Shown here: piece by piece, positions 36,296-47,715 of the stretch | Position numbering within the stretch: the stretch's first letter is position 1 | How the letters are laid out: each line of letters opens with the position of its first letter | Source of the DNA: Spinellus fusiger | Lineage: Eukaryota; Mucoromycota; Mucoromycetes; Mucorales; Phycomycetaceae | Assembly: GCA_025094145.1 (NCBI GenBank) | Contig: JALLLS010000017.1 | Location: forward strand, 62,001 to 126,000 | Direction of reading: 5' to 3' | DNA length: 64,000 nt | Position numbers and translations under genes: made by a program | Notes under the pieces: model-generated | Database searches by the model: none | What the model saw: the letters and a program-made list of their open reading frames with translations, nothing else | What the model was told of the DNA's origin: nothing

Positions 36296-37559
36296 CGAGA
36301 ACAATAAACAGTCAGTTGTTCAAGTTCTTAAAGCCTATCTTGTTTATACTCTAGGAAGCTGTTTGGATCAAAGTCTATTTTATTAAAGATGTAGACAACT
36401 ATACTTTTATACTAGTTTGCTATTTCTTTTTACTATGAATTTGTCTAATTTGCTATTCTCAAGCAATAGCTATCGATTTCATAGAATATCCAAGCAGACT
36501 GGGAAAGGTGGTTGCCCTATCCTACAGTGTGTATAATCTTGGTCCTGTATTTCAAGTCCATAGAATTCCAGAAAGTGATTTTATTGTAAGAAGGGTTTCT
36601 CTCTTCCCTGAAACATACATAGGACAAGAAAAAGAAATCCATCTCTGAATTTACTGAGATGTTATTATCGTATAGCTTTGATCTTTATAGCTTAAAAAGA
36701 TATGTATATAAGTAGCCTCAAGATCTATACTATATAACTTTGTAAAATATATCTTTTATTCTGCAATAAAGGTATACTGTGGTTATCAACAAGACCACTA
36801 GAGAGATAAATGTATAGATATTTGGTCTCTAGCAGGGACAACAAAATGGAGTATTGGATAAAAAGTCTAGTCTAGGGAAATCAAAGAGGATACATGAACA
36901 GGGACACAACACACGATTTGATCACAACGGGTGACTAAGCAACTGTTCTTTAAGCAATTCTTTTTCTTTCTAGAATGTTGTTGTAGTCTGCATTACTTTG
37001 GTAGTTCTGATTAAGCAAATGACTTGTGAAATTTCGTTTTGTTCTCTTCTGCTCGAATATAAATACCTGCTAATTACACTGTCTGTTGTTCTTCATAACT
37101 TCTACCCTCTTTAACTTGTTTGCCTTTGTCTGGCATATAAACCAACAGTTGTGATCTGGTGAGTGTTTGTGCATGTTTATTATGTCTTACATGTTGGTCA
37201 GTCTCTATTATATGTTCTTTTATTTTAATAAACCCAGTGAATCCGTTACATAAGCAAAGCCAAGAAGGTGTCAGTGCAAGAGTAATACGACACACATAGA
37301 GTGCATTAATACATCTTGTTGAGAATGTTGAGGAATTTGACCCGCACATTCAAAGAGACATTGCTATTGTATAGATTATATTAATATATAATAGTCTGAA
37401 AAGTATATAAGTAGTTGTAATTGTTGTAGTATAGAACTTTGAGAAATACAACCTTTTTATTACCAAACACACCTCTTGTTCCTGGTCGTTTCTGAACAAT
37501 CTCAAACTAATTATTTTTACTGTTTTGTTATTGAAAAGGGGTATTAGCACCTAAAAGGA
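36296..37559. other. Unassigned AT-rich spacer
   Basis: About 1.3 kb without a supportable exon or repeat. I looked here for the missing 5' part of the Fanzor gene and found none. Confidence 0.45.
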
Positions 37560-37998
37560 TTGGAGTATGATCCTACCAAACAGCCTGTAATTGCTTATGG
37601 CGCAGGAATGAAAGGAAAGAACACTGCCAAGTTCAAAGGCCACTGTGTTAGTTTGACGAGAGTTTTATATCAATCATTGAAAAAGAGACAAAAGGGTGGA
37701 GATCTTCTTCTAGTTGATGTCGATGAGTTCCGAACATCGAGAGTAAGCATAATTGATCTCTCACCCAATATGAGAAGCTCTTCTAACAGTTACTCTTATT
37801 TTTATTCTCAAGATCTGCCACACTTATGACACAGATATCCTCAATGAGGTATTAGTGAAATTCAACAGTGTCCACGCTTGCCAAAGTTGCGGAATTGTTT
37901 AGAACAGAGATGTGAATGCATCAAAGAATATCTATACAGTTGCAGAAGAGTGTTTAAAGGGTCTCCATCGACCAGCTCTATTCTTTTCTACAGAATAG
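37560..37998 (+). pseudogene. Fanzor/TnpB-like RNA-guided nuclease, 3' fragment
   Basis: C-terminal part of an OrfB/TnpB-like (Fanzor) protein. Exon 1 carries VIAYGAGMKGKN followed by GDLLLVDVDEFRTSR, the family's RuvC-II-like D/E strand with TSR. A typical intron (37743-37812, gtaagc...tctcaag) joins it to ICHTYDTDILNE and then HACQSCGIV, the second half of the zinc ribbon. After an in-frame TAG (37900-37902), where relatives often have Trp, comes NRDVNASKNI, the RuvC-III motif with its catalytic Asp. Inactivation signs: the N-terminal RuvC-I/WED part is absent, the first zinc pair is reduced to C-H-T-Y, and there is the internal stop. Fanzors are eukaryotic relatives of TnpB carried by transposons; this copy cannot make a working nuclease. 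Confidence 0.8.
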
Positions 37999-38464
37999 AT
38001 ATTTGTATTCATATTATATCATATCACTATATCAAAGGTAGTTCTTTCCAGGATTCAGATATTTACAGGTAAATTTACATAGTTTTTATTTAAAAATCAA
38101 CATGAATACATAATTTATTTTCGCTCCTCAAATCGACTTGTCATTTTTAAACAATTGTAGTTTGACTATTTCCTTTTATATCCTAAAGATCGCCTGGTGT
38201 GTAATCTATTTCACTCTTCACATTTCATTTCAAAAGAATAGGAAAGCTGTAGTCTGGGCGAGAAATATATTCTCTCCATAGAAGAGCAAGATGCACCTTA
38301 TTTTCTCCACTAAATTAGAAAAATAAGCAGCAGACAATTCACCCCTTGTTGTTCACTCAACAGTACAACACCCAAACACATCCTTTCAATAAAGTGACAT
38401 TTGTACAAGTCTTTTATTGGGGTTGAATGCTAATTTACAATCTGGTCGAGCTAGTGTGCTGTGT
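37999..38464. other. Intergenic
   Basis: AT-rich spacer of 466 bp between the Fanzor fragment and the PPR gene stop; 3' UTR of the PPR gene lies at its right edge. Nothing else seen. Confidence 0.5.
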
Positions 38465-40471
38465 CTATAATAAAAAGTTTTCATAGTTAAGTGGAATGCA
38501 GTGTCTAGTAATAACATTGGCTGCTTGATCTCGTTGTTGTTGTGGTATATCGGCTTTTTTCATCAGTGAATACCAATAATGGCACTCTTTTATTTGACCT
38601 TTGAGTGCATAGGCAGCCACTACAGCCTGAACAGAGGCCACCATGGACTCCAGTGGATGAGTCTTTAGGACATGGGACAAGTATATGTGGGCCTCATCCA
38701 CACACCCATGCAATATCTTTGACTGAACAATAATACTATGTGTTCTTGGCGTAGGAGGCGTAGGAGGATGTCTCATGTATCTAGAAACAGCATCCCATCT
38801 GGCTAGACTTGCATAGCCCTCAACAATAGCATTTAATGAGTCTGTCAAGAACACTCTCTTTTGTGCTATGATTTCCTCTGCCTTGTCCAGTCGCTTTTCT
38901 CTCATATAAGCACGGATCATAGCATCTCGTGCTAGTTCTATAGAAATACTCTCTGGAGCATCTTCAAGCGTATCAAAAACATTCTTTGCACTCTGAATAT
39001 CCCCCATTCGAACACACTCCCGTATCAGTACCGCACAACAATGGTCCTCTGTTCGCATCGTATCAGTTTGAATATCAGAGACTTCTTTTGTGATGTCTAA
39101 CAGCTGTTTGGATAGCTCCAGATTATTCTTATCTGCTGTCTTGCAAATAATAGAGCCCTTCACTTTACTGCCTGGTCGATGCCCCAGGGTTAACATATCA
39201 TAATATAGTGAGATGGCTGAGGGCAGTTGGTAGCGAGTAGCAAACGCAATCATCAGACTACAAAAGTCAGGCACAAGGAAACGTGTCAGTTTGTGTCCGT
39301 GCTTTCGCATGTCCCAGTACAGCTGCTCTGCCTCTGGCAAGGCATCCTGTGCAATGTAATACCGACACAGTGCCTGCACTATCCACTCATCTACTCTACG
39401 GCCCTCTTCACTGACTGCCAGCATGGCCTGCCACAACCGCTGCAGCATCTCTAGTCGTGCTTTCTGTGTCTCCTCGTCTTGGAGGGGCACAGACGTATAG
39501 GCCACCACAAATGTCCTGTACACCTCTGCATCGGCCACAATCCCATCTTGCAGCATCAGCTGGAACACTTTGGTCGCTCGGTCCAGCATGAATCGAGCAT
39601 GGGGATCAAGGTAGCCTCGTATTAGGGCGTGGTACATGCGTGTGGTGGGTGGGTGGGTGCATGCATACTGCCTCCGTCGAATAAAATCTAGAATGAGCTC
39701 TGCCTTGGGCTCATGACGGGCTGCCATGCATCCCTTGATGGCCTGATACAGCATGGCCTCATCAAATGGAATGTTGGCCTCTAGTGCAGTGGTGACGACA
39801 AAGTACATGGCACGGTGGCCTGTGGTGGACATGATCTGGATGAACTTTCTGATAATGGCATGGGAATCAAAATAGTTCACTGTGGCTTCATGGGTCATAA
39901 ACCGCTTGAACCATGCCTTGGCTCGTTTGATGTCGTTGCTGTTGTTGTTGCGGAGGGAGAAGTAGCCCAAAAGAATCTGCATGTAGGTCTGTGAGCTGGG
40001 CTGGATGCCGTTGCGGCACATTTCATTCACTAGGCTTGTGACTTCTTTTTGGTTTCTAAAGTGCATAAACTGTTTGGCGTATCCCTTGAGGAGGGTGTTG
40101 TACATGTCCAGTGTGCGATGGTTGGACTCTTTCAGCAGTCGACGAGCAGCATTGAGCTTGTTATTCTTTGATTTCTCAGTGAGCTCCTCTGCTAGTGACT
40201 CGTGTTCTTTGGGGTCTTTTTCATTCTTGGTCGACTTATGAGGGGTGAGTCCAAAGAAGGCTGTGGGTTCTCGTGATGGCAAAGGTTTGACGAGACTCTT
40301 TTGTTTCAGGGCAGGAGTGAGTTGACTGAGAGATCGTCGAGACAATGGATGGTTGGCGTATTCTCCCAGCGTAGGGGTTAATACAAGCGTAGACGCAAAG
40401 TGGTGTATATCCAAAGAGTACTGTTGATGCCTTAATGGACGATAGAAGCGAGACCAATGAAAGAAAGACAT
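38465..40471 (-). CDS. Pentatricopeptide-repeat (PPR) protein, probably mitochondrial
   Basis: Intronless 668-aa frame from ATG 40471. The first 40 residues are rich in Arg, Ser, His and Phe and poor in acidic residues (MSFFHWSRFYRPLRHQQYS), consistent with a mitochondrial presequence. From about residue 115 onward there are repeated 35-residue helical pairs of PPR type: TLDMYNTLLKGYAKQ, IQPSSQTYMQILLGYFSL, THPPTTRMYHALIRGYLD, IVADAEVYRTFVVAYTSV and others to the C-terminus. PPR proteins bind organellar RNA; fungal members act in mitochondrial transcript stability or translation. The specific target cannot be read from sequence. GC content is higher than in the surrounding spacer, as expected for coding DNA. 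Confidence 0.85.
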   Translation of the reverse strand: MSFFHWSRFYRPLRHQQYSLDIHHFASTLVLTPTLGEYANHPLSRRSLSQLTPALKQKSLVKPLPSREPTAFFGLTPHKSTKNEKDPKEHESLAEELTEKSKNNKLNAARRLLKESNHRTLDMYNTLLKGYAKQFMHFRNQKEVTSLVNEMCRNGIQPSSQTYMQILLGYFSLRNNNSNDIKRAKAWFKRFMTHEATVNYFDSHAIIRKFIQIMSTTGHRAMYFVVTTALEANIPFDEAMLYQAIKGCMAARHEPKAELILDFIRRRQYACTHPPTTRMYHALIRGYLDPHARFMLDRATKVFQLMLQDGIVADAEVYRTFVVAYTSVPLQDEETQKARLEMLQRLWQAMLAVSEEGRRVDEWIVQALCRYYIAQDALPEAEQLYWDMRKHGHKLTRFLVPDFCSLMIAFATRYQLPSAISLYYDMLTLGHRPGSKVKGSIICKTADKNNLELSKQLLDITKEVSDIQTDTMRTEDHCCAVLIRECVRMGDIQSAKNVFDTLEDAPESISIELARDAMIRAYMREKRLDKAEEIIAQKRVFLTDSLNAIVEGYASLARWDAVSRYMRHPPTPPTPRTHSIIVQSKILHGCVDEAHIYLSHVLKTHPLESMVASVQAVVAAYALKGQIKECHYWYSLMKKADIPQQQRDQAANVITRHCIPLNYENFLL

Positions 40472-41479
40472 GCTGTTATTTTGATGTGTGCAAAACGAGA
40501 GTTATAGTGACGTCTCTTTTTTTTTCTTTTCTCTTTTTTTCTTTATTTTTTCTTCTTTATTTTTTTTCTTCCTTTTTCATAATATTTTCTCTCTCCTCTC
40601 TCTCTCTCTCTGTTATGGTCTGCTTCTCACCTTTATTTCTTACAGAGTCCAGACCTCTTTTGGACGCACTGTGTCCTTTGCTGGACAAGGAAAAGTTGAA
40701 AAGATGAAGGAGAGGGCAGTAGAAAGTAAACACTATCAGGCCAAGGGTGAAAATAGTAAAAGAAACAAAAGAAAAAATAGTGAGATATTTTCTTTTCTTT
40801 TTTGTATTTGATATGGAAAAAATAGTGAACTTTTTCTTATCACTATGGAGACAATTGCGGTGTTTGAAACACAAGGGGGTAAACAACGCTGACATCACGT
40901 GTGACTATGATTCATTCTGGAGGGCAGACAACAGAGCGTAAGAGCACTCTTCTTCGTTACTATTTATTTGTGGGCAGTGGATAAGAAAGAGGAAATACTG
41001 GTGGTCGTCGTGGTGTGGTTTGTTTGAATTTTATATGAGAAAAGAGAATAGTGAGAGGATGAATAGGCAGATATTTCTGTTTTTCTGTTTTTGTTTTGAT
41101 GGTCCACTCCTCGTCCTCCTCTTTTATCTATTCACATTGCTCTCTTGTTCTCTCTTTATGCTCTTGGGAATCCATTGGCCTAATGTACAGATCTATAGTC
41201 CTATCTAGATATAAAACAGTCACTAGATGGATACAAATGCCATTCAGCAGGCGCCAGTCTCTTATCCAGAAGGATGGACGCATGAAATGTCCAATGCAGA
41301 GGGAGAATCTTTTCTCTTTCTATTTTGGCAAGACAAACCAAACTGGCCTTGGGGCAAGCGTCACTTTATTCTGAGATTGAATAATGAGTATTGCACTACA
41401 AGGCAGAAAAATAATAATAGTCGTGTCATTTCTGCTGCTTTTACTTGCTTCTCATCTTAAGTCACGCACCCTAGTCGAC
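40472..41479. promoter_or_regulatory. Divergent upstream region PPR / PP2A-B55
   Basis: About 1 kb between divergent start codons. A dense T/C tract at 40510-40620 and A-rich tracts at 40740-40800 are present. It contains ACGTCTC and CACGTG-like sequence (atcacgtgtgac near 40897). No exon supported. Confidence 0.45.
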
Positions 41480-43537
41480 ATGGCAGAAGAAAACAATTGG
41501 AAATTTGCACAGTGTTTTGGTGATAAGGGTGAATCTGACGATGTGACAGAAGGTATATATCTATATCTATATATTTATATATGCACTTTTGTCTGTAGAG
41601 AAAGACATGAAGGAAACAACCTCCATGTTGAGATGACAGCCCTAACACTACTCTTATGCACTTCTAAACCCACTGCTACTTTCTTTCTTTCTCTTTCTCT
41701 TTTGTTATTGTTCTGCTCTAGCTGATATTATCTCTGCTATTGAGTTTGATCCTACAGGAGACTATCTTGCAACAGGTGACAAGGGCGGCAGAGTAGTGTT
41801 GTTTGAGCGCAACGAGAGCGTAGGTCAATGACACTTGCAGAACAAAGGAGATTGATATACAAATACAAATACAAAAAAAAAAAAAACTACAGAAAAAGGG
41901 CTGCGAGTACAAGTTCTACACTGAATTCCAGTCGCATGAAGCAGAATTCGACTACCTCAAGAGTCTGGAGATTGAAGAGAAGATCAACAAAATCAAATGG
42001 TGCAAGCGTCAGAACTCTGCCCATTTCCTACTCTCTACCAATGGTAAACATCTTTACATCGCAGTGGGCTGACTGTTCTTTTCTTCCATGGACAGACAAG
42101 ACCATCAAGCTGTGGAAGGTGTTTGAGAAATCTCTGCGGGTGGTGGCAGAGAACAATCTTGGAGAAGGGCCTCAACCCCCTACCAGTGGACTTCGAGTGC
42201 CAAAGCTAATGCACAGAGACACCATTGTTGCCGCTGTTCCACGCAAGGTGTACGCCAATGGTAAGTGGTGCTCTTCCCTCCCCTCCCCTCCTCTTTTCTC
42301 TTTCTTTCTTTCTTTTTTTGGTGTGTCCATGGATGTTATCTGTCAGGGGACTAACATGCAAACATGCCAACCACAGCGCACACTTACCATATCAACTCCA
42401 TTTCTATCAATTCTGACAGTGAGACTTATATTTCTGCTGATGATTTGAGAATCAACTTGTGGAATTTGGACATCTCTGACCAAAGCTTTAGTAAGTAAAG
42501 TAAATAAACAAACATGCGTTGGAGGTAGGAATGTAGAATGCATGGGCTGATGGCAGGCCATTAGACATCATCGACATCAAGCCTACCAACATGGAGGAAT
42601 TGACAGAAGTCATTACTGCTGCTGAATTCCATCCCTACCACTGCAATATGTTTGTGTATAGTTCCAGCAAGGGCACGATTAAGCTCAACGACATGCGATC
42701 GTCTGCTCTGTGTGACCAGCATGCCAAAGGTAGACGATCTGTTTCTCGGTTCCTGTGTGTTTTTGTGTGTTCTTAAGCTCTTCTCTTGGGTAGTGTTTGA
42801 AGAAGCAGAGGATCCTGCCAACCGATCCTTCTTCTCTGAGATCATTTCTTCGGTGTCTGATGTGAAGTTCAGTCATGACGGTCGCTATCTTCTTTCTCGT
42901 GACTACCTGACTCTTAAGATATGGGATATTAACATGGACAAACAGCCTGTCAAGACAATCAATGTGCATGAGACACTTCGATCCAAGCTGTGTGATTTGT
43001 ATGAGAATGATTGTATTTTTGATAAGTTCGAGTGTACATTCAGTGGAGACGATAAGTAAGTACAGCTGATTTAACATAGCATTATTACCACCCACCACAG
43101 CAACAGCAACAGCAACAATACTATTCAGATGAACAATCCACTCACACATACTCTGGCTAGATCTGTCTTGACAGGTTCCTACAGCAATACATTCCATCTT
43201 TATGATACTCAGGGCAAGACAGATATTCCATTACAGGCTGATAAGAGTGCGTTCAAGGCAAAAAGACTAGGCTCAGCAAAAAACAAGATGTCTTTAACAA
43301 GGGGACAAGGAAAGAACACGAATGGTAGTGGAGACTCCATGGACTTTAACAAGAAGATTCTCCATGCATCGTGGCATCCTGAAGAGAATACCATTGCTGC
43401 TGCTGCTACAAACAATCTTTTTATCTTTACGTAAGTCATAGGAATGGGAAGAGTGGATGGAGTTGGCCTAAAAGCAGTAGTAGCAGTAGCAGTACTGTGA
43501 GTAAGTTAGTAACACATTCCATAGGGAACAAAAGTGA
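41480..43537 (+). CDS. CDC55: PP2A regulatory subunit B55 (CDC55/PR55)
   Basis: WD40-propeller regulatory subunit that directs protein phosphatase 2A to mitotic and stress substrates. The protein starts [18 protein letters not shown] (ATG 41480). Successive exons join in phase to give [20 protein letters not shown] and [11 protein letters not shown], then [31 protein letters not shown] and [19 protein letters not shown]. Later motifs are [60 protein letters not shown] and [14 protein letters not shown], all family signatures. The last exon is a 13-nt stub (after ccatag, ending EQK-stop at 43537). About eight exons; length close to 460 aa, as in other B55 proteins. A T/A/C/T-rich intron lies between exons 1 and 2. 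Confidence 0.93.
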
Positions 43538-45350
43538 GGAAGAGTCTCATTAGTAGTAAGACCAAGAAGACTTTGCTTCTTGCTCCTGGATCTTGACAGT
43601 ATGTCTGTGAGATATTCATTTTTATCTTTCTATAGAGAAAGATATATATATACATATATATATGCATTTGTCTACATGTGTGTGTGTTGTTGAGATGGTG
43701 TTTATATTTTAATCATTTTAATTTCTATGTCTTATGGTGAGTGAGAGTGAGAAAACATCCCTTTTTTTCTTCTTTTTCCTGTGCTTGTGCTTGTGCTTGT
43801 GCTTGGACTGTAACCGGGACTGGGGCTTGTTAAGGACACACTGGGTTACAGTGGTATGTCTGGCAGTAGTTCCACTTTCATTGTGCTCGAGAGAAAAGAG
43901 AAAGAAAATAATCACAATCACAATCACAATCCACAAGTAACACCAAGCCAACCAAAAGGATAGTTCTTGATGTTATTATTGCAAGTAGACTCAATAGATA
44001 GAATAAGACTTCGTTGTATGGATTCCTTTCATCTATGCTGATAATAATAATAAAGCAATACACTCTACCATCTGTAATGTACCTATACATTGCATGTGGA
44101 GGGTATAGACAGTGGAAAGCCCTTTCTACATTGTGGACTAAAAGGAGAAATACTAAATTAGGGGTTTCAATGGTCTCTCCACATAAACACATCCTGCTCT
44201 ACTGAAGATAAGATTAACATCTGTCATATTCTTATTAATATGTGTAACGTAGCAGTGAAGATGTATTAATTGTCTTTTTTTTTTATCAAAAATAAAATGG
44301 TCAACATGGACTGTGAATTTAACTGTTTCTATTTCTGTTTAACTTGAACTTTATTTTCTGGTATAGAAATCATTTTCTATTTTGTTCATCCGTCAATTCC
44401 TATAGACAATGGATTCCATGTTCTGATGAGCACAAAGTAGAGTTCAGTGAGATGTATTCATAGTTGACAAGATGATACCTACTGCTGCTGCTATTATTAC
44501 TACTGTTATTATTCATACTACACACAAACTACTACTAGAACAAGAGGTGTTCTTTTTTTTTCTTTTCTTTTTATTAATATCTTTATACTCTTATCCAGAA
44601 GAAGTATTCTTACCAAAACATCATAGTTTATAAGAATCAACACAAGATTTTCTTGTTTGTGATTGAATATCATCACCACACTTTTGTGGATTTTGCCATG
44701 TTAATGTTTTCTATTTCTAGAGTCTATATTGAATCAAAACATCAATTCCTTGTTGTCTCGTAGAATAATAAAATAACTTGATAGTACTTTACACAAGCAA
44801 TAAAAAATATAAAAAAATAAAAAAAATAAAAAAATAAAAAAGCTTTCCTCATTAAGGTCATTGATTCACTGTGCCAGGCAATGTAAATGATTATGCCGTT
44901 GGTCTTGATGAATTGCACGAGCTCAATCCATAGCTTTCTATTGTTTATTCTATTCATGAACACCTTCTCCATAGTAGAACGACAGCAACAGTGGAATCTT
45001 AGGACTGCCTCCTTTCTTTCTTGGTGATTCAATGCACAAAATAAGGAATCATTATAGGTAGAGACAATCGTGTTGATCTTTTAATCATCAATGGTTTGTT
45101 GGCCATGTTGGTGTCCTTTATTTAGTAGGCGACAGAAACTAGAATGAGTGTTTTTGATTGGCCTAAACCGTCAATAGGAAGGGTTAGCGAAGATGAAAAT
45201 ATGAAAGAACCATCACAATAGTGCTGTCAAAAGTGATAAAGAGACTTAAACCATGTATACACTCTCAAATAATACACAATTGTATGGGCTATCAATTAAA
45301 GTATAAAAGAAAAGAAATCCCGGCTCAATTGCAGAATAACCTACTCTTTG
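43538..45350. other. Intergenic, no gene seen
   Basis: About 1.8 kb AT-rich spacer downstream of CDC55 and upstream of the P450. It contains a (GCTTGT)n run near 43782-43805, (CACAAT)n near 43912-43932 and an A-rich AAAAAATA array at 44802-44840. A minus-strand frame at 44742-45032 is interrupted by this array and is not supported. Confidence 0.5.
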
Positions 45351-45398
45351 TCTCTACAACTTATTACAACTTATTACAACTTATTACAACTTATTACA
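45351..45398 (+). repeat. TTATTACAAC tandem repeat in P450 5' leader
   Basis: Four to five direct copies of a 10-bp unit TTATTACAAC ending one base before the ATG at 45399, so the array forms the immediate 5' leader. The unit lacks ATG, so it adds no upstream start codon. Confidence 0.9.
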
Positions 45399-47188
45399 AT
45401 GACTATGATCATCTATTTTACTAGTCTCTTGACTCGGATTTCAAAATACATTGCTCTTTTGCTGGTGCCTTTTGTCATCCGGTATTATTATAAAAGATAC
45501 AACTCTATCTTGGCCAATGCTCTTGTGATTCGTAGCAAGAACTTTTGGACAGATAACTTTGGACTCATCCCTCCACCCATTGAAGAACCCACAGACACCC
45601 TTTCCCAATTCCTCATTGAAGTCGGAACCACTCCTCACCAATACCCCCTAGGTGTGTCCTGGTCTGTTTTCGGAACTCCTCTTGTCATTGTCAACTCATT
45701 GAAGGGAATTAAAGATGTACTGATCGAAGGTCAAGCCAGAAAAAAGGGTGGGGAGGGTCCCAAGGTGCAGCGAGGCGACATGATCCGGCTGATTCAAAAC
45801 CATGTATTTGGTGGCAAGAGTATTAATAATGTCGTGGGTGATGTAAGTTTCTTCTTGTGGTCTATTCATTGAGGAAAGGTGGCTCACATGTATACATGGG
45901 GATTAGGAATGGCAATGGCGTCGACATGTTTTGCTTCCTTCATTTCAACCACGACAACTTGTTCCGAATCTATTGCCTTATGTTGTAAATCGTGCCCAAC
46001 AACTCTTGTATGTGTTTGGGATGGCTGCTCAGAGTGGAGAAGCCATTGAATTGGATAGTCTATTCCAGGACCTTACTATGGATGTCATAAACTTTTATCT
46101 CTATGGTCGTCATGATCTTAATTACAATATAATAGGTGGCAGAACGAATCTCAAGGCAAGCCAATGTTTTACTATTTTACTATTTTACTATTTTACTATC
46201 TTGTCGACACGGTTGATATTAATGCTGATCTATTTCTCCATGGCAATAGAATGAACACCACACCCTTGGCCTTGGATTCCAGTCCATCGAAGCATGGCTA
46301 CCTTTTGGTATCAACAAGACACAATGGGCAGAAAGAGTCTACGGACCCTCCCGTGCTCTACTGAAAGACTTTATCCGAGATTCTCTTCTGATGAGCAAAG
46401 AGAACCAAAACAAAGCCAAAGAGCGTGGAGAAAAGGCATTTGAGTCAGTAGCAGCTGCTGCCATGGCCAGTGGCAAATACGATGAAAACAACGAAGATCT
46501 TGTCAACGACTTTCTCTCGCTTACATTTGCTGGGTACGACACCACGGCCCACACCCTCTCCTTTTGTTTCTCTAAATTAGCACGGTCGCCTCAAATTCAA
46601 GAAGAGCTCTTCCAACAAGTACGCGCTGTGCTGGGTCCTCCTCCTGTCGATCCTCATACCATTACACCAGAGAAACTCGCCATGATACCAATGATCACAG
46701 CCGTGTACCGAGAAACCCTTAGGAAATACCCTGCTGTGGTGATTATTCCTGCCCATGTCAACAAAGACACAGTGGTGGATGGCAGAGTCGTTCCTACCAA
46801 TGCTGAGATTTGGTGTAATATTCGTGGTCTTCAAATGAACCCTGATATCTTTCCTAATCCGGAAATATTTGATCCTTCTCGCTGGATACGTCCGAGTGAG
46901 GCGGAGGGTCCTTTGAGTGAGTTTGATTCATTGACTGTGGACACTACAGAAGATTCTTCTCGGGTGACGCCTCAGCAGCAGTACAATTTCCCTGATCTTT
47001 CATTTACATTGGGTCCTCATGCATGTCTAGGGAAGAATCTGGTCATTCTTGAGCTCCGTACTACTATTGCATGTGTGGTAAATGAGTTTACATGTCGTTT
47101 AAAAGAAGGGACAAAGATTGATACAAAGATTGTTTTGACGACAAAGCCACGCTATGGAGTATGGACTCATTTTGAGAAAAGACCTTGA
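45399..47188 (+). CDS. Cytochrome P450 monooxygenase
   Basis: Membrane-anchored haem-thiolate monooxygenase; substrate unknown. Three exons, 45399-45842, 45907-46155 and 46250-47188, all phase 0, give 543 aa. The N-terminal hydrophobic anchor is YIALLLVPFVIRYYY followed by KRY. The I-helix oxygen-activation motif is AGYDTTAHTL, the K-helix ExxR is ETLR, and the haem loop is FTLGPHACLGKN with the axial Cys. The PERF-like segment reads NPEIFDPSRWI. Intron 2 begins with GC rather than GT (CTCAAG|gcaagc), ending at gcaatag; without it the frame hits a stop, so a GC-AG intron is the most economical reading. Likely roles are lipid or xenobiotic oxidation (family knowledge). Not in a visible cluster. 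Confidence 0.92.
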
Positions 47189-47715
47189 TGCATTGTATTC
47201 TAGTATATTCCAATGTATAGAGTAGAACAATAAATAAAGCTCAGTGATAAAAAGAAAAAAAAAGAAAAAAAAGAAATAGTATTTAAAAAAGTATGTGTGT
47301 ATGTGGTGTTTTAAATATATATATATTTAAAATAAATAAATAAAAAAGGACCACTTTACACCTACTGTATTGCATGTTTATTCCATTCCTCAATAACGGA
47401 GATAGAAACGGAGATACTAATGGGATGATAGACTTCTTTCTCTCCTCTCTCTCTCCTCTCTCTCTCATTTCATTGGCCTATTCTAGCTACACTATACAAA
47501 TGGAAGAAGATGGTAAATTTATCTATAGTTTGTTGAGACAAGTGGGTGTGTTTCTACCTCAATTATTTTTTTAGTGTTCCTTTTTTTTTCTTTTTTTCAT
47601 TTCTTTCTTTTCATTCTTTTCTTCTTCTTTCTTTCTTTCTTTCTTCTTTTTCTTCTTCTTCTTCCTCCTCTCCCGTGTGGACACGGTTTTGTTGCATTGT
47701 ATTGAGTAGCTGTCT
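47189..47715. other. Intergenic / promoter of ERT1-like gene
   Basis: About 530 bp. Contains A-rich and TATATA sequence near 47310-47330 and a long TTTC/TTCT pyrimidine tract (47575-47670) just upstream of the ERT1-like ATG. No exon seen. Confidence 0.5.

Noticed and set aside
41227..41460. 77-codon frame just upstream of CDC55
   Set aside because: Out of frame with the start of the family sequence at 41480 and without homology; considered leader or promoter.
44742..45032. 96-codon minus-strand frame (MNHQERKEAVLRF...)
   Set aside because: The C-terminal third is a translated AAAAAATA array, and there is no recognisable domain; possibly old transposon debris but not supportable.
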